The position numbers and the translations under genes are program-made. The notes under the pieces were generated by a model. The model worked only from the letters and a program-made list of their open reading frames with translations. It ran no database searches and was not told the origin of the DNA. This document shows, piece after piece, positions 23,437-32,702 of a stretch of DNA of 64,000 nt. Origin of the DNA: Paracoccaceae bacterium (GTDB taxonomy: Bacteria; Pseudomonadota; Alphaproteobacteria; Rhodobacterales; Rhodobacteraceae); assembly GCA_022448245.1 (NCBI GenBank), contig JAKVCO010000020.1:1-64000 (forward strand). The letters run 5' to 3'. Each line of letters begins with the position of its first letter. Position 1 is the first letter of the stretch.

Positions 23437-24431
23437 CGGGTCTCTTTTTTTTCTGCTCGGTGGGCGGATCGCTCCGCGATGGGGAAGACAAGAACACCAA
23501 GTCCAATCGCAAACCAAAGAGTCGTCAGGCGGATGACAGCTGTGGCCGCGATCGCGGCATCCAGCGGTACGCCTTCAAGTGTCAGGAGGGCCACCATGGC
23601 CGCCTCTGCACCACCCAAGCCTCCGGGCGCGCCGGTCAAGCCGCCTGCAAGCGTGGAAAAAAGGAAGATGGCGACCGCGCTCCAGAACGGCAGGGCGGCC
23701 CCCATCCAAACAAGGAGGAGGTGGAAAGCCCACCCTTCAGCAAGCCAGCCCAAGGCCGACAGCATCCCCGCAATGATAATAATGCGCGGCGTTGAGAAGA
23801 CCGAGATCGTGCGCGCGGCGGCGCGGATGCGCGCCATGGGTCGCGGGAAGCGCCCCGTCAGACGGTAAAAGCCGCTCACGATGGCGGACAGAAGCGTCGG
23901 GCGCGTCGCAACGACCGCCGCAGCGATAGATCCCAACGCAATGGGCAGCGCTAACGTGATCCCCATGGTGGACAGCGCGACGGCTGCGCCCAGCATCAGC
24001 CCCATGGCCGCCAGATCAGCTGCCCGGTCGACCAGGGCGAGGGGCGCCGTTCGTTCAAACGTCCAGCCTGTCTCGCAACGGAGCCACCGCATGCGGATCA
24101 GCTCACCCACGCGGCCCGGCGTCACTGTCACGGCGAAGCCGCCAAGGTAGTGTCGTGCATTCGTGGCAAAAGACGTGGGAAGCCCAAGCTCGCGCGCGAA
24201 AAGGTCCCAGCGGGCAGCGCGCATGCCGTAGTTCGCGATGCTCAGGAAGAGAAGGAAGGCAATTGCAGCAGGCGTCAGCTTGGCCAGTTGAACGAGCGTG
24301 TCTTCCCAGCCTGTCGCCGACGCGAGGCCCAAAAGACCGATTACAACGGCCGCTAGGAGCGCGCCCATAAGGACCCGATCCCACACCGCGTTGCGCGGCG
24401 CTGCCTGTGTTTGAAGGTTGCCCATACCCAT
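23433..24431 (-). CDS. Flippase-like membrane protein (UPF0104 / LPG synthase TM family)
   Basis: A 332-residue protein with about eight hydrophobic helices and the family landmarks NYGMRAARW, FAVTVTPGRVGELIR and GGLTGAPGGLGGAEAAM. Members include the membrane part of lysylphosphatidylglycerol synthase and several lipid-sugar flippase candidates. It is the first gene of a coupled three-gene unit with the DprE1- and DprE2-like enzymes, so movement of a lipid-linked pentose across the membrane is a reasonable inference. An alternative start lies two codons downstream (MGN). Confidence 0.85.
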   Translation of the reverse strand: MGMGNLQTQAAPRNAVWDRVLMGALLAAVVIGLLGLASATGWEDTLVQLAKLTPAAIAFLLFLSIANYGMRAARWDLFARELGLPTSFATNARHYLGGFAVTVTPGRVGELIRMRWLRCETGWTFERTAPLALVDRAADLAAMGLMLGAAVALSTMGITLALPIALGSIAAAVVATRPTLLSAIVSGFYRLTGRFPRPMARIRAAARTISVFSTPRIIIIAGMLSALGWLAEGWAFHLLLVWMGAALPFWSAVAIFLFSTLAGGLTGAPGGLGGAEAAMVALLTLEGVPLDAAIAATAVIRLTTLWFAIGLGVLVFPIAERSAHRAEKKETR

Positions 24432-24511
24432 AAGCTCTGCTGATAAAATGCAATTGGGGCAAATCTAAGGTGGCAGAGCTATTGTCGAATGAATTGCCTA
24501 TGACTGACGCC

Positions 24512-24790
24512 TCAGACGTTGAAGACGTCCGCCCATTCAGGGTGTTTGGCGCGTTGGGCGTTCACGAAGGGGCAAAGAGGCACGATCTTGAAGCCCTTCG
24601 CGCGCGCGTCAGCAACGAGATGTTCGACCAGTGTTTTCCCAGCGCCAGTACCGCGCATGGTTTCAGGGACGCCTGTGTGATCCACAATGCGCAGGGCATC
24701 GGAGACGACCGAGTAGGTCATCTCCGCCTCATGGCCATCCTTCTCGAAGACGTACCGGCCTTTGGCGCCTTTTACTTCTTCTCGGATCAT
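24512..24790 (-). CDS. Small GNAT-type N-acetyltransferase (YidJ/YjdJ-like)
   Basis: A 92-residue single-domain acetyltransferase fold of the COG2388 type. The acetyl-CoA binding loop reads VPETMRGTGAGKTLVEHLV, followed by the conserved KIVPLCPFVNAQRAKHPEW ending. The start with a strong leader (AAAGGTC upstream) gives the normal short length; the longer upstream opening overlaps the CoA-transferase gene. Substrate unknown. It is the last gene after scoA-scoB on the same strand. Confidence 0.88.
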   Translation of the reverse strand: MIREEVKGAKGRYVFEKDGHEAEMTYSVVSDALRIVDHTGVPETMRGTGAGKTLVEHLVADARAKGFKIVPLCPFVNAQRAKHPEWADVFNV

Positions 24791-24815
24791 GACCTTTGCC
24801 CTTTCGCTTGGATGC

Positions 24816-25439
24816 TTAGACGATCGTGGCCTCAGTGGCTGCGCGCATCTCGTCCTCGGAGACGCCATCGGCCAGTTCCACGATCGCAAAACCTTCGGGC
24901 GTGACATCGAGCACGCCGAGGTTGGTGATGATGCGGTCCACCACGCCCGCGCCCGTCAGAGGCAGCGTGCAGGATTTCAGGACCTTGGATTCACCCTTCT
25001 TGTTCTGGTGATCCATCACCACGATCACGCGGCCCACGCCGGCCACGAGGTCCATGGCGCCGCCCATCCCTTTGACGAGCTTGCCCGGGATCATCCAGTT
25101 CGCGAGGTCTCCCTTCTCGTCCACTTCCATGGCGCCCAGGATCGCCGCTGCGATCTTGCCGCCCCGGATCATGCCAAAGGAGGTCGCGCTGTCGAAATAG
25201 GCGGTGCGGTTAAGCTCTGTGATGGTCTGCTTACCGGCGTTGATCAGGTCGGGGTCCTCTTCGCCCTCGAAAGGGAAGGGGCCCATGCCGAGCATGCCGT
25301 TCTCGGACTGCAGCGTGATGTCCTTGTCGCCCACGTAGTTGGCCACGAGCGTCGGGATCCCGATGCCGAGGTTCACATACATGCCGTCTTCAAGTTCCTC
25401 AGCCGCGCGAGCAGCCATTTGATTACGATCCCAAGGCAT
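24816..25439 (-). CDS. scoB: 3-oxoacid CoA-transferase subunit B
   Basis: A 207-residue beta subunit of a family I CoA-transferase. The catalytic glutamate lies in LQSENGMLGMGP; the MYVNLGIGIPTLVANY and GGAMDLVAGVGRVIVVMDH segments are typical. It transfers CoA between succinyl-CoA and acetoacetate or a related 3-oxoacid in the cytosol. Its ATG overlaps the scoA stop by one base (TAATG), so the subunits are translated together. Confidence 0.95.
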   Translation of the reverse strand: MPWDRNQMAARAAEELEDGMYVNLGIGIPTLVANYVGDKDITLQSENGMLGMGPFPFEGEEDPDLINAGKQTITELNRTAYFDSATSFGMIRGGKIAAAILGAMEVDEKGDLANWMIPGKLVKGMGGAMDLVAGVGRVIVVMDHQNKKGESKVLKSCTLPLTGAGVVDRIITNLGVLDVTPEGFAIVELADGVSEDEMRAATEATIV

Positions 25440-26158
25440 TACACGGCCTCCTTCGTGCGCGTGGTGCGCTGTTCGATACGCTTCTCGTGAGTGCCTTGGA
25501 TGAGGCGGTTCACATAGATGCCGGGCAGATGGATCGCATCAGGGTCGAGAGAGCCTGTGGGCACGATCTCTTCGACTTCCATGATGCAAACCTTGCCGCA
25601 CATGGCCGCGGGCGGGTTAAAGTTCCGCGCCGTCTTGCGGAAGATCGCATTGCCGGTCTCGTCCGCTTTCCACGCCTTCACGATGGACACGTCGGCAAAG
25701 AGGCCGGTTTCCATGATGAAGGTCTCCATCTCGCCGTCGCGGTTGGGGAAGTCTTTATGCTCTTTGCCCTCGGCGATGACAGTGCCGACGCCGGTCTTCG
25801 TATAGAAGCCGGGGATACCACAGCCTGCCGCGCGCATCCGCTCGGCCAGTGTGCCCTGCGGGTTGAACTCAAGCTCCAGCTCGCCGGAGAGGTATTGTTC
25901 CATGAATGTCGCGTTCTCACCCACGTAGGAGGAGATCATCTTCTTCACCTGCTTGGTCTGCAGCAGGATGCCGATCCCGAAATCGTCGACGCCCGCGTTG
26001 TTTGATGCAAACGTCAGGTTCTTCGTGCCGGCCTCCTTGATGGCCTGCAGGCAAAGCTCCGGGATGCCGCAAAGGCCAAAGCCGCCGGCGGCGATGAACA
26101 TCCCGTCAAAGAGAAGCCCGTCGAGGGCCTCCGCTGCGGAACCGTAGATCTTTTTCAT
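25439..26158 (-). CDS. scoA: 3-oxoacid CoA-transferase subunit A
   Basis: A 239-residue alpha subunit. GGFGLCGIPE near residue 30 is the CoA-binding motif of this family; TFASNNAGVDDFGIGILL, the ELEFNPQGTLAERMRAAGCGIPGFYT stretch and RNFNPPAAMCGK also fit. The start carries an AGAGGGG ribosome site. With ScoB it allows growth on ketone bodies or turnover of acetoacetyl-CoA. The upstream neighbours are pseudogene remnants, so the unit has its own promoter. Confidence 0.95.
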   Translation of the reverse strand: MKKIYGSAAEALDGLLFDGMFIAAGGFGLCGIPELCLQAIKEAGTKNLTFASNNAGVDDFGIGILLQTKQVKKMISSYVGENATFMEQYLSGELELEFNPQGTLAERMRAAGCGIPGFYTKTGVGTVIAEGKEHKDFPNRDGEMETFIMETGLFADVSIVKAWKADETGNAIFRKTARNFNPPAAMCGKVCIMEVEEIVPTGSLDPDAIHLPGIYVNRLIQGTHEKRIEQRTTRTKEAV

Positions 26159-26279
26159 GAAACGCCCCTCTGAGGTTTGCGCGCAAGGTGCGCCCGAGCT
26201 TGGCGAGAGTCAATTCGCTGCGGGTGCGAAATGACCCTCTGCGCAGCCTCTGCGCGCCCCTACGTCACCTGTGGGCGAC

Positions 26280-26590
26280 TTACCCGGCAGCCTTGGCGCT
26301 AAAGGCCCTTGCTGCGCCCTGCAGACCACTTTTCATGAAGGGCGCGAAATCGTTTGTCAGGAAGTTTCGCACGAAGGGTCGAACCAGAAAGATGCGCGGC
26401 GCGATGGCGTATTCCTATGTGACGAGGGTCTCGGTGGGAGAGATCGCCTCATACTGAAACTCCCCCCGAATAGGACTGAGCGCGCGTCCGTTGGGCGAGG
26501 TGAAGCCCCAGACCTGATAGGCAAAGCATGCGCTGTTGTTTTCGAGCACGCGCTAAACCACTTCGCTGCCGTCGGTGAAGGATACGCGCC
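26280..26590 (-). pseudogene. SRPBCC-family protein remnant with two in-frame TAG codons
   Basis: Reading the minus strand in one frame gives the C-terminal two thirds of an SRPBCC (polyketide cyclase-like) protein: RRVSFTDGSEVV, TAG, RVLENNSACFAYQVWGFTSP, a middle part, EAISPTETLVT, TAG, EYAIAPRIFLVRPFVRNFL and the end AARAFSAKAAG. No frameshift is needed. The 5' third is missing: the homologous frame fades near 26590, exactly where a marR fragment begins on the other strand. The stop codon is at 26280-26282. It cannot make the intact lipid-binding fold and is judged dead. Confidence 0.8.
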
Positions 26591-26853
26591 GAATGGCATC
26601 CTCGCTGATCAAACGTTTGGTGGCACAGGGCTGGGTGGCGCGCGCGCCGCATCCCGAGGATGGCCGCGCGTACGCTCTCTCGCTCACTGCCGAAGGGCAG
26701 GAGCTATATGCAGCGATCTTCCGTCAGGATATCGCGAATATAGAGCTGTTGCTGTCGCCTTTCGACGACGAAGAGCGCGCGCTCTTTATCTCGATGACCG
26801 AGAGGGCCGCCAAGAATGTGAAGAAGGGGGCGGTCGAAATCCTAGCGCGATAG
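26590..26853 (+). pseudogene. MarR-family regulator remnant, 5' half missing
   Basis: The plus strand encodes the C-terminal half of a MarR protein: the end of the recognition helix and wing (SSLIKRLVAQGWVARAPHPEDGRAYALSLTAEGQ) followed by the dimerisation helix (LLSPFDDEERALFISMTERAAKN). The N-terminal helices of the winged-helix domain are absent. An in-frame GTG at 26575 and ATG at 26593 could still start an 87-93 residue fragment, but it would lack most of the DNA-binding domain. It is positioned head-to-head with the SRPBCC remnant, so one deletion may have removed both 5' ends and the shared promoter. Confidence 0.75.
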
Positions 26854-26929
26854 CCCCCCGCCAAGGGGCGAAAGCTGATGGCGTTAACGAAGTGTCCACG
26901 GCCAAGGCTGCAAGCGATCAGGTCGTTTG

Positions 26930-29602
26930 CTACTTCTTTGTGGCCTTCTTCTTCGCAGGCGCCTTCTTCTTTTTGGTGACCTTCTTGCCGGACTTTGCAG
27001 CCCGTTCGGCGATCAAGTCCACGGCCTGTGCAAGCGTCAGATCATCTACCTCGACCGATTCAGGGATCGTCGCGTTGATCTTTTCCCACTTCACATAAGG
27101 CCCGTACTTGCCCTTGAAGACATTGACCTGGCCGCCTGCTTCGGGGTGTTCACCCAGCTCGCGCACGGGTTCGACCTTGGCGCGCTGGCCACGCTTGGGT
27201 TTGGAGGCAATGACCTCCACCGCGCGGTTCATGCCGATTTCCCAAACCTCGTCGATGGATTCGAGGTTGGCGTTCACGCCCCCCCGGTCGCTGATCGACT
27301 CGGCGTATTTCAGGTAGGGCCCATAGCGGCCGATGTTGGCCCAGATCGGCACACCATCATCGGGATGCGGGCCGATGAAGCGCGGCAGCGAAAGCAATTT
27401 CAGCGCTTCTTCGAGCGTCAGGCTCTCAGGCGACCAGCCCTTCGGCACACCTTGGCGCGGTGGCTTTTCATCGCCCTGCTGCTCGCCACGCTGCACATAG
27501 GGACCAAACCGGCCTTTGAAGACGCGGATCTCGTCGCCTTGATCGGTGCCGAGAAGCTTACCTTCAGGCGGAATAACGTTCTTCGCTTCTTCCTCGGAAA
27601 GCGGCGGGCCGAACGGGCGCGTGTAGCGGCACTCAGGGTAGTTGGAGCACCCGATGAACGCGCCGCCGGAGCGGGCTGTGCGCATCGACAGGCGCCCCGC
27701 GCCGCAGTTCGGGCAAAGGCGCGGGTCACCACCGCCCGGCAGGGGCGGGAAGATATGGGGCGAAAGCTCCTCGTTGATCTTCTCAAGCACCTCGGTGATC
27801 GAGCGATCCATCGCTTCGCCGATGGCCGCCGAGAAATCGCGCCAGAAACGGTCGAGCACGTCTTTCCATTCGCGCGATCCGGCAGAGACGTCGTCGAGCT
27901 CCTCCTCCAACGAGGCGGTGAAATCATAGCCCACATAGCGGCGGAAGAAGTTCGTCAGGAACGCTGTGACGAGGCGGCCTTTGTCTTCGGGGAAGAGGCG
28001 GCCTTTGTCTTTGCGGACGTACTCGCGGTCCTGGATCGTGGTGACGATCGAGGCGTAGGTGGACGGACGCCCGATGCCGAGCTCCTCCATCCGCTTCACA
28101 AGCGTGGCTTCCGTGTAGCGGGGTGGAGGCTGCGTGAAACTTTGCAGCGCGATCACGCCTTCATTGCCGCTCATCACGGCGGATTTCGTGAGAAGCATGT
28201 CGCCGGTGCTGTCATCGGTCACGCTGTCATCGTTTTCGGCCTTGGCGAAAGCGTCGCGATAGGCGGCGGTCAGAGGCGCGCTGTCGCCCTCCATGATCTG
28301 CGGCAGGCGTTTGTCGTCTTCGTCCTCGACGTCGTCGCGACCTTCTTCATAGACACGCAGGAAACCGTCAAAGAGCACGACCTGACCGGTGGCGCGCAGC
28401 TCCACTTGGTTGTCTTCGGAGCCCACCGTGACGGTCGTCCGTTCGAGACGGGCGCCTTCCATCTGGGACGCTAGGGTGCGCTTCCAGATCAGATCATAGA
28501 GCTTGCGCTGATCTTCATCGGCGACCTTCAGGTCGGCCGGGGCGCGGCCCATCTCGGTCGGTCGCACACATTCGTGGGCCTCTTGCGCGTTCTTGGCTTT
28601 GTTTTTGTAGGTGCGGGGCTTCTCGGGCACGTAAGCGTCGCCGAAACGGTCTTTGATCGCGCCGCGCGCGTCGGCCACGGCCTCAGGCGCCATATCGATG
28701 CCGTCTGTCCGCATATAAGTAATGTAGCCGGCCTCGTAGAGGCGCTGGGCGAGGTTCATCGTCTGCCGTGCCCCGTAGCCGAACTTGCGCGAGGCTTCCT
28801 GCTGGAGGGTGGACGTCATGAACGGTGGCGATGGGTTACGGGAGGCAGGTTTTGCCTCGACCTGCGTGACGGAGAGCGCGCGGCTGGTGACAGCCTGTAC
28901 CGCAAGCTCTGCAGCGGCGCGGTTCTCGATATCAAAGCGGTCGAGCTTTTTGCCGCCGAGCGTAACAAGGCGCGCCTCAAAGCTCTGACCGCGCGGGGTC
29001 TCGAGCATCGCTTTGACGCCCCAGAGCTCGACCGGCTTGAAGGCCTCGATCTCCATCTCGCGCTCGACGATGATGCGCAGGCACACGGACTGCACGCGGC
29101 CCGCCGATTTCGCGCCGGGCAGTCGGCGCCACAGGACCGGCGAGAGCTTGAAGCCCACGAGGTAGTCGAGAGCGCGGCGCGCCAGGTAGGCGTCCACCAG
29201 CTCCATGTCTACTTCGCGGGGCTGTTTCATCGCCTCGGTGACGGCGCGCTCGGTGATGGCGTTGAAGACCACTCGTTTGACGGGCGTGTCCTTCTTTACA
29301 GCGCGGCGTTTGCGTAGCGCTTCTTCCAGGTGCCACGAGATCGCTTCCCCCTCGCGATCGGGGTCAGTTGCGAGGATCAGTTCGTTGTCTTCTGCCAGCG
29401 CGTCAGCGATGGCTTTGACATGCTTTTTGGAGTCGGACGCGATCTCCCAAAGCATCTCGAAACCGTTCTCCGGGTCGACGGATCCGTCCTTTGGGGGCAG
29501 GTCACGGACATGACCGTAGGAGGCCAGAACAGTGAAGTCCTTGCCCAAATATTTGTTGATTGTCTTTGCCTTAGCAGGAGATTCTACAACAACAACGGCC
29601 AT
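26930..29602 (-). CDS. topA: DNA topoisomerase I
   Basis: An 890-residue type IA topoisomerase. The N-terminal TOPRIM domain (VVESPAKAKTI, TDPDREGEAISW) is followed by the active-site Tyr296 in YITYMRTDG, then a four-cysteine zinc motif (CPNCG... CSNYPEC), a series of KGRFGPYVQ / YGPYLKY repeats of the topoisomerase C-terminal type, and a lysine-rich tail (KKVTKKKKAPAKKKATKK). It relaxes negative supercoils. It lies 92 bases downstream of dprA, the usual alphaproteobacterial order. Confidence 0.98.
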   Translation of the reverse strand: MAVVVVESPAKAKTINKYLGKDFTVLASYGHVRDLPPKDGSVDPENGFEMLWEIASDSKKHVKAIADALAEDNELILATDPDREGEAISWHLEEALRKRRAVKKDTPVKRVVFNAITERAVTEAMKQPREVDMELVDAYLARRALDYLVGFKLSPVLWRRLPGAKSAGRVQSVCLRIIVEREMEIEAFKPVELWGVKAMLETPRGQSFEARLVTLGGKKLDRFDIENRAAAELAVQAVTSRALSVTQVEAKPASRNPSPPFMTSTLQQEASRKFGYGARQTMNLAQRLYEAGYITYMRTDGIDMAPEAVADARGAIKDRFGDAYVPEKPRTYKNKAKNAQEAHECVRPTEMGRAPADLKVADEDQRKLYDLIWKRTLASQMEGARLERTTVTVGSEDNQVELRATGQVVLFDGFLRVYEEGRDDVEDEDDKRLPQIMEGDSAPLTAAYRDAFAKAENDDSVTDDSTGDMLLTKSAVMSGNEGVIALQSFTQPPPRYTEATLVKRMEELGIGRPSTYASIVTTIQDREYVRKDKGRLFPEDKGRLVTAFLTNFFRRYVGYDFTASLEEELDDVSAGSREWKDVLDRFWRDFSAAIGEAMDRSITEVLEKINEELSPHIFPPLPGGGDPRLCPNCGAGRLSMRTARSGGAFIGCSNYPECRYTRPFGPPLSEEEAKNVIPPEGKLLGTDQGDEIRVFKGRFGPYVQRGEQQGDEKPPRQGVPKGWSPESLTLEEALKLLSLPRFIGPHPDDGVPIWANIGRYGPYLKYAESISDRGGVNANLESIDEVWEIGMNRAVEVIASKPKRGQRAKVEPVRELGEHPEAGGQVNVFKGKYGPYVKWEKINATIPESVEVDDLTLAQAVDLIAERAAKSGKKVTKKKKAPAKKKATKK

Positions 29603-29694
29603 GTTTTATGGACTTTCTCTCACCGAAATACGTGTGGCGGAACATGGTGACAGTGGCGGGATTGTCAATTGACGTTTCGCCTAGACACGTGGTT

Positions 29695-30852
29695 TCAGCC
29701 CTCGCGGAGGGCGAAAAAGCCACCCTGCTGACGCTCGATAAGGCCTTCAAGTTCCAGCTCCACAAGGACGGATGAGATCTGGTCAGGGTGGGCGCCCGTG
29801 TCGCGGATAAGTTGATCTTCGGGAAGCGGTGTCGGGGCCAAACGCTCCAGCACAAGCTGGGGCAGCTCGGCCACCTGAGCGAGCTCGCGCGCGGCTGGCG
29901 GGGCGGCGGCTGGCGGCGGAGAGGCTGGGGCGGCCCTCATGGGGCGTGTTTCGGGCAGGTTGGCGCCAAGCACTTCAAAGATATCATCGGCGCCGCGGAT
30001 CAGCGTTGCGCCATCTCGGATCAGCCGCAGGCAGCCGGCCACGCGGGCATCGAACGGATGCCCCGGCACAGCGAGGACGTCGCGCCCCTGATCGAGCGCC
30101 ATCTCGGCCGTGATCAAAGTGCCGGAGCGTGCGGCGGCTTCGACCACCACCACGGCACGTGACAGGCCAGAGATGATTCTATTCCTTCGCGGGAAGTGAC
30201 GTGATTGGGGCTGCAGGCCGATGGGCATTTCGCTCAGGATCAAGCCCTCGGCGGCGATCTTGTCCATGAGGGCGGCATTTTCTGGCGGGTAGGTGACGTC
30301 GACGCCACCGGCCACGACCGCAACCGTGCCTGTGGGTAGGGCTGCCTCATGCGCCATCGTGTCGATGCCGCGCGCCAGGCCTGACGTGACCGCAAAGCCC
30401 GCTGAGCCGAGGTCTTGCGCAAGCTTGCGTGTCATCCGCCGACCGAGCGACGAGGCATTTCGTGAGCCGACAAGCGCGATCTGCGGTTGAGCGTTCGGAT
30501 CGAGAGGCCCGCGTGCCCACAGGAGGGGTGGGGCATCATCAATATCGTCCAACGCTTCGGGATAATCGGGCGTGCCCTGCACCAAAAGCCGTGCCCCCGC
30601 GCGTCGCGCGGCCTTCATTTCGGCGATGACCACGCCTTCCGGACAGATCTGATATTTCTTAACGCCAGCTTCGCGCGCGATCTCCGGCAAAGCCTGAAGG
30701 GCGGCACGTGCTGATCCATGTTCTGACAGGAGGCGGTTGTAGGTCGCGACACCCACACGTCGCGAGCGCAAGAGGCGGAGACAGAAAAACAGATCTTCTT
30801 CCGAGATGGGTGGGAGTGGGGGGTGAGAGGAAGAAATTCCGCTTGTTTCCAT
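29695..30852 (-). CDS. dprA: DNA-processing protein DprA
   Basis: A 385-residue protein. A SAM-like N-terminal region is followed by the Rossmann-like core with LVGSRNASSLGRRM (from residue 128) and SGLARGIDTMAHEAAL, GTVAVVAGGVDVTYPPEN and VEAAARSGTLITAEMAL; a C-terminal winged helix ends the protein. DprA loads RecA on incoming single-stranded DNA. In Rhodobacter capsulatus the gene is part of the CtrA-controlled competence set used to receive gene transfer agent DNA. A near-consensus CtrA site lies upstream here. Confidence 0.96.
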   Translation of the reverse strand: METSGISSSHPPLPPISEEDLFFCLRLLRSRRVGVATYNRLLSEHGSARAALQALPEIAREAGVKKYQICPEGVVIAEMKAARRAGARLLVQGTPDYPEALDDIDDAPPLLWARGPLDPNAQPQIALVGSRNASSLGRRMTRKLAQDLGSAGFAVTSGLARGIDTMAHEAALPTGTVAVVAGGVDVTYPPENAALMDKIAAEGLILSEMPIGLQPQSRHFPRRNRIISGLSRAVVVVEAAARSGTLITAEMALDQGRDVLAVPGHPFDARVAGCLRLIRDGATLIRGADDIFEVLGANLPETRPMRAAPASPPPAAAPPAARELAQVAELPQLVLERLAPTPLPEDQLIRDTGAHPDQISSVLVELELEGLIERQQGGFFALREG

Positions 30853-30895
30853 CCCTGTCTCCGCCGCTTGCCTGTTTAGAGATATTGTAAAGAGG

Positions 30896-30910
30896 TTAAC
30901 GAGGTGTTTA
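30896..30910 (-). promoter_or_regulatory. Candidate CtrA-binding site upstream of dprA
   Basis: TTAAC-GAGGT-GTTTA matches the palindromic CtrA consensus TTAAC-N5-GTTAA (TTAA-N7-TTAA) with one mismatch. It is 44 to 58 bases before the dprA ATG, the distance expected for a site at the -35 region. It sits at the edge of an AT-rich stretch (30880-31000). Confidence 0.5.
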
Positions 30911-31103
30911 CGGAATAGGGTTTTCGTAGAGAAATGCGCTTTTTCGATAAAAAATTGTGGGTTAAGCTTAATCTTCTGAAAATAAATAATAAAATATGGT
31001 TAAGGCGTGCGCGAGGCACCGCGTTTCGTAAAAGATTGGGGTCACGGAGCGCGAATTGACCGCACGCCTCCCCATATATGGTTAACGGAAATGGGAGGGC
31101 TGC
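30911..31103. other. AT-rich gap between tldD and dprA
   Basis: The remainder of the 251-base gap between the tldD stop and the dprA start is AT-rich (GGTTAAGCTTAATC, AAATAAATAATAAAATATGG) with several TTAA tetramers, including a palindromic TTAAGCTTAA. I find no gene, tRNA or clear terminator. It probably holds the dprA promoter region and the 3' end of the tldD message. Confidence 0.45.
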
Positions 31104-32525
31104 CTAAACGGCAGAGCCCCCCACCGTTAGCCCGCCGATCATTAGCGAGGGCTGTCCGACACCAACCGGTACCCACTGACCAGCCTTGCCGCAGTTCCCG
31201 ATGCCGGGATCAAGGGCGAAATCGTTGCCGACACCCCGAATGTGCCGCAGCGCCGTGGCGCCGTCGCCAATGAGCGTTGCCCCTTTTACCGGCGCGCCGA
31301 CTTTGCCGTCTTTGACGCGGTAGGCTTCTGTGCAGGAGAAGACGAACTTGCCGTTCGTGATGTCGACCTGCCCGCCGCCGAAGCCCACGGCGTAGATGCC
31401 GTCCTCGAGATCAGCGACCATCGCCTCAGCCGAGGCATCACCGGCCAGCATGTAGGTGTTCGTCATGCGCGGCATGGGGATGTGGGCATAGCTTTCGCGC
31501 CGCCCGTTGCCGGTAGGCTCCACGCCCATAAGGCGCGCGTTCTGGCGGTCTTGCATGTAGCCCACGAGCACGCCGTCCTCGATCAGCACGTTTTTGGCGC
31601 TGGGCGTGCCTTCATCGTCAAACGTGATTGACCCGCGGCGATCGGGGATCGTGCCATCGTCAAGCACGGTCACGCCCTTCGCGGCAACTTCTTGGCCCAT
31701 GAGACCGGCGAAGGCGCTCGTGCCTTTGCGGTTGAAATCGCCCTCAAGGCCGTGGCCCACGGCCTCATGGAGCAGGATGCCCGGCCAGCCGGCGCCCAAG
31801 ACCACATCCATGACGCCAGCAGGTGCGGCTTCGGCCTCGAGGTTCACGCGGGCAATGCGCAACGCCTCATCCACGGCGCTTTTCCAGTGGCTGGGTTCCA
31901 TGAGGCCCGTCAGCCCGTGCCGCCCGCCAGCGCCCGCAGTGCCATTTTCGCGCCGCCCATCCTGATCGAGGATTACGGACACGTTGAGCCGCGCCATTGG
32001 GCGGATATCGGCATAGCGCGCCCCGTCGGGGCGCAGAATTTCTACTTCTTGCAAGCTCGCCGCTAGCGAAGCCGAAACCTGCACCACGCGTTCGTCGAGG
32101 CCGCGGGCATGGGCGTCGATCTCCCGCAGGAGGTCCACCTTCACGGGGAAGGCGGCGTCGCCCATGGGGTCGGTATCGGCGTAAAGCTTGCGGTTGGTGT
32201 GCACGGGCGCCTCGGCCAGCGTGCCGCCACCGTCGCCCACGGCGAGGCGCGCTGTGGCTGAGGCGCGGCCAATGGCACCTTCAGAAATCTCGGAGGCATG
32301 GGCATAGCCTGCGGTTTCCCCACGCACGGCGCGCAGGCCGAATCCCTCGGAGGCGTTGTAGTTCGATGTGCGAAGCCGCCCGTCATCGAACACCAGCGTC
32401 TCGGAGCGGCGACGTTCCAGAAACAATTCGCCGTCATCAGCGCCGTCAGTGGCGGCCTTCAAGAGCCGCAAAGCAGCTTCTTCTTCCAAGTGAGTCTCGA
32501 AAGGGCGGAAGGGAGAGTGCGTCAT
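31104..32525 (-). CDS. tldD: Metalloprotease TldD
   Basis: A 473-residue TldD subunit. The zinc motif HEAVGH (His253, Glu254, His257) lies in [24 protein letters not shown], and the C-terminal ANTYM-like and GGLTVGG segments are normal. With TldE/PmbA it forms a heterodimeric cytosolic protease that trims unfolded or modified peptides. No tldE is in the window. The gene is divergent from the cytochrome oxidase cluster. Confidence 0.96.
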   Translation of the reverse strand: MTHSPFRPFETHLEEEAALRLLKAATDGADDGELFLERRRSETLVFDDGRLRTSNYNASEGFGLRAVRGETAGYAHASEISEGAIGRASATARLAVGDGGGTLAEAPVHTNRKLYADTDPMGDAAFPVKVDLLREIDAHARGLDERVVQVSASLAASLQEVEILRPDGARYADIRPMARLNVSVILDQDGRRENGTAGAGGRHGLTGLMEPSHWKSAVDEALRIARVNLEAEAAPAGVMDVVLGAGWPGILLHEAVGHGLEGDFNRKGTSAFAGLMGQEVAAKGVTVLDDGTIPDRRGSITFDDEGTPSAKNVLIEDGVLVGYMQDRQNARLMGVEPTGNGRRESYAHIPMPRMTNTYMLAGDASAEAMVADLEDGIYAVGFGGGQVDITNGKFVFSCTEAYRVKDGKVGAPVKGATLIGDGATALRHIRGVGNDFALDPGIGNCGKAGQWVPVGVGQPSLMIGGLTVGGSAV

Positions 32526-32627
32526 GGTGTCCTCATTCTTCGAAATGCGCCTGAATTGACGCCCTCAGGGGCTAGCGGTGCGCATTTGACGCGGCAGTCG
32601 CGATTGCCCGTCACCATCTCATATGGT

Positions 32628-32658
32628 TTGAGAACGCGTACAAGCAACGGAATACAAT
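32628..32658 (+). promoter_or_regulatory. Possible sigma-70-type promoter of the coxB cluster
   Basis: TTGAGA at 32628 and TACAAT at 32653 are separated by 19 bases, a little long, and lie about 45 bases before the coxB start codon in the tldD/coxB divergent region. Read by eye only. Confidence 0.3.
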
Positions 32659-32702
32659 TGCGTGCCGTGGAACACCCACGCCGCAGCGCCACGAGGATAG
32701 CC

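Noticed and set aside
26927..28474. Long plus-strand frame opposite topA
   Set aside because: Composition is that of a reverse-strand shadow; topA has complete motifs on the other strand.
30880..31100. AT-rich stretch as a replication origin or small RNA gene
   Set aside because: No DnaA-box cluster, tandem repeats or clear promoter-terminator pair is visible; promoter role for dprA is enough.
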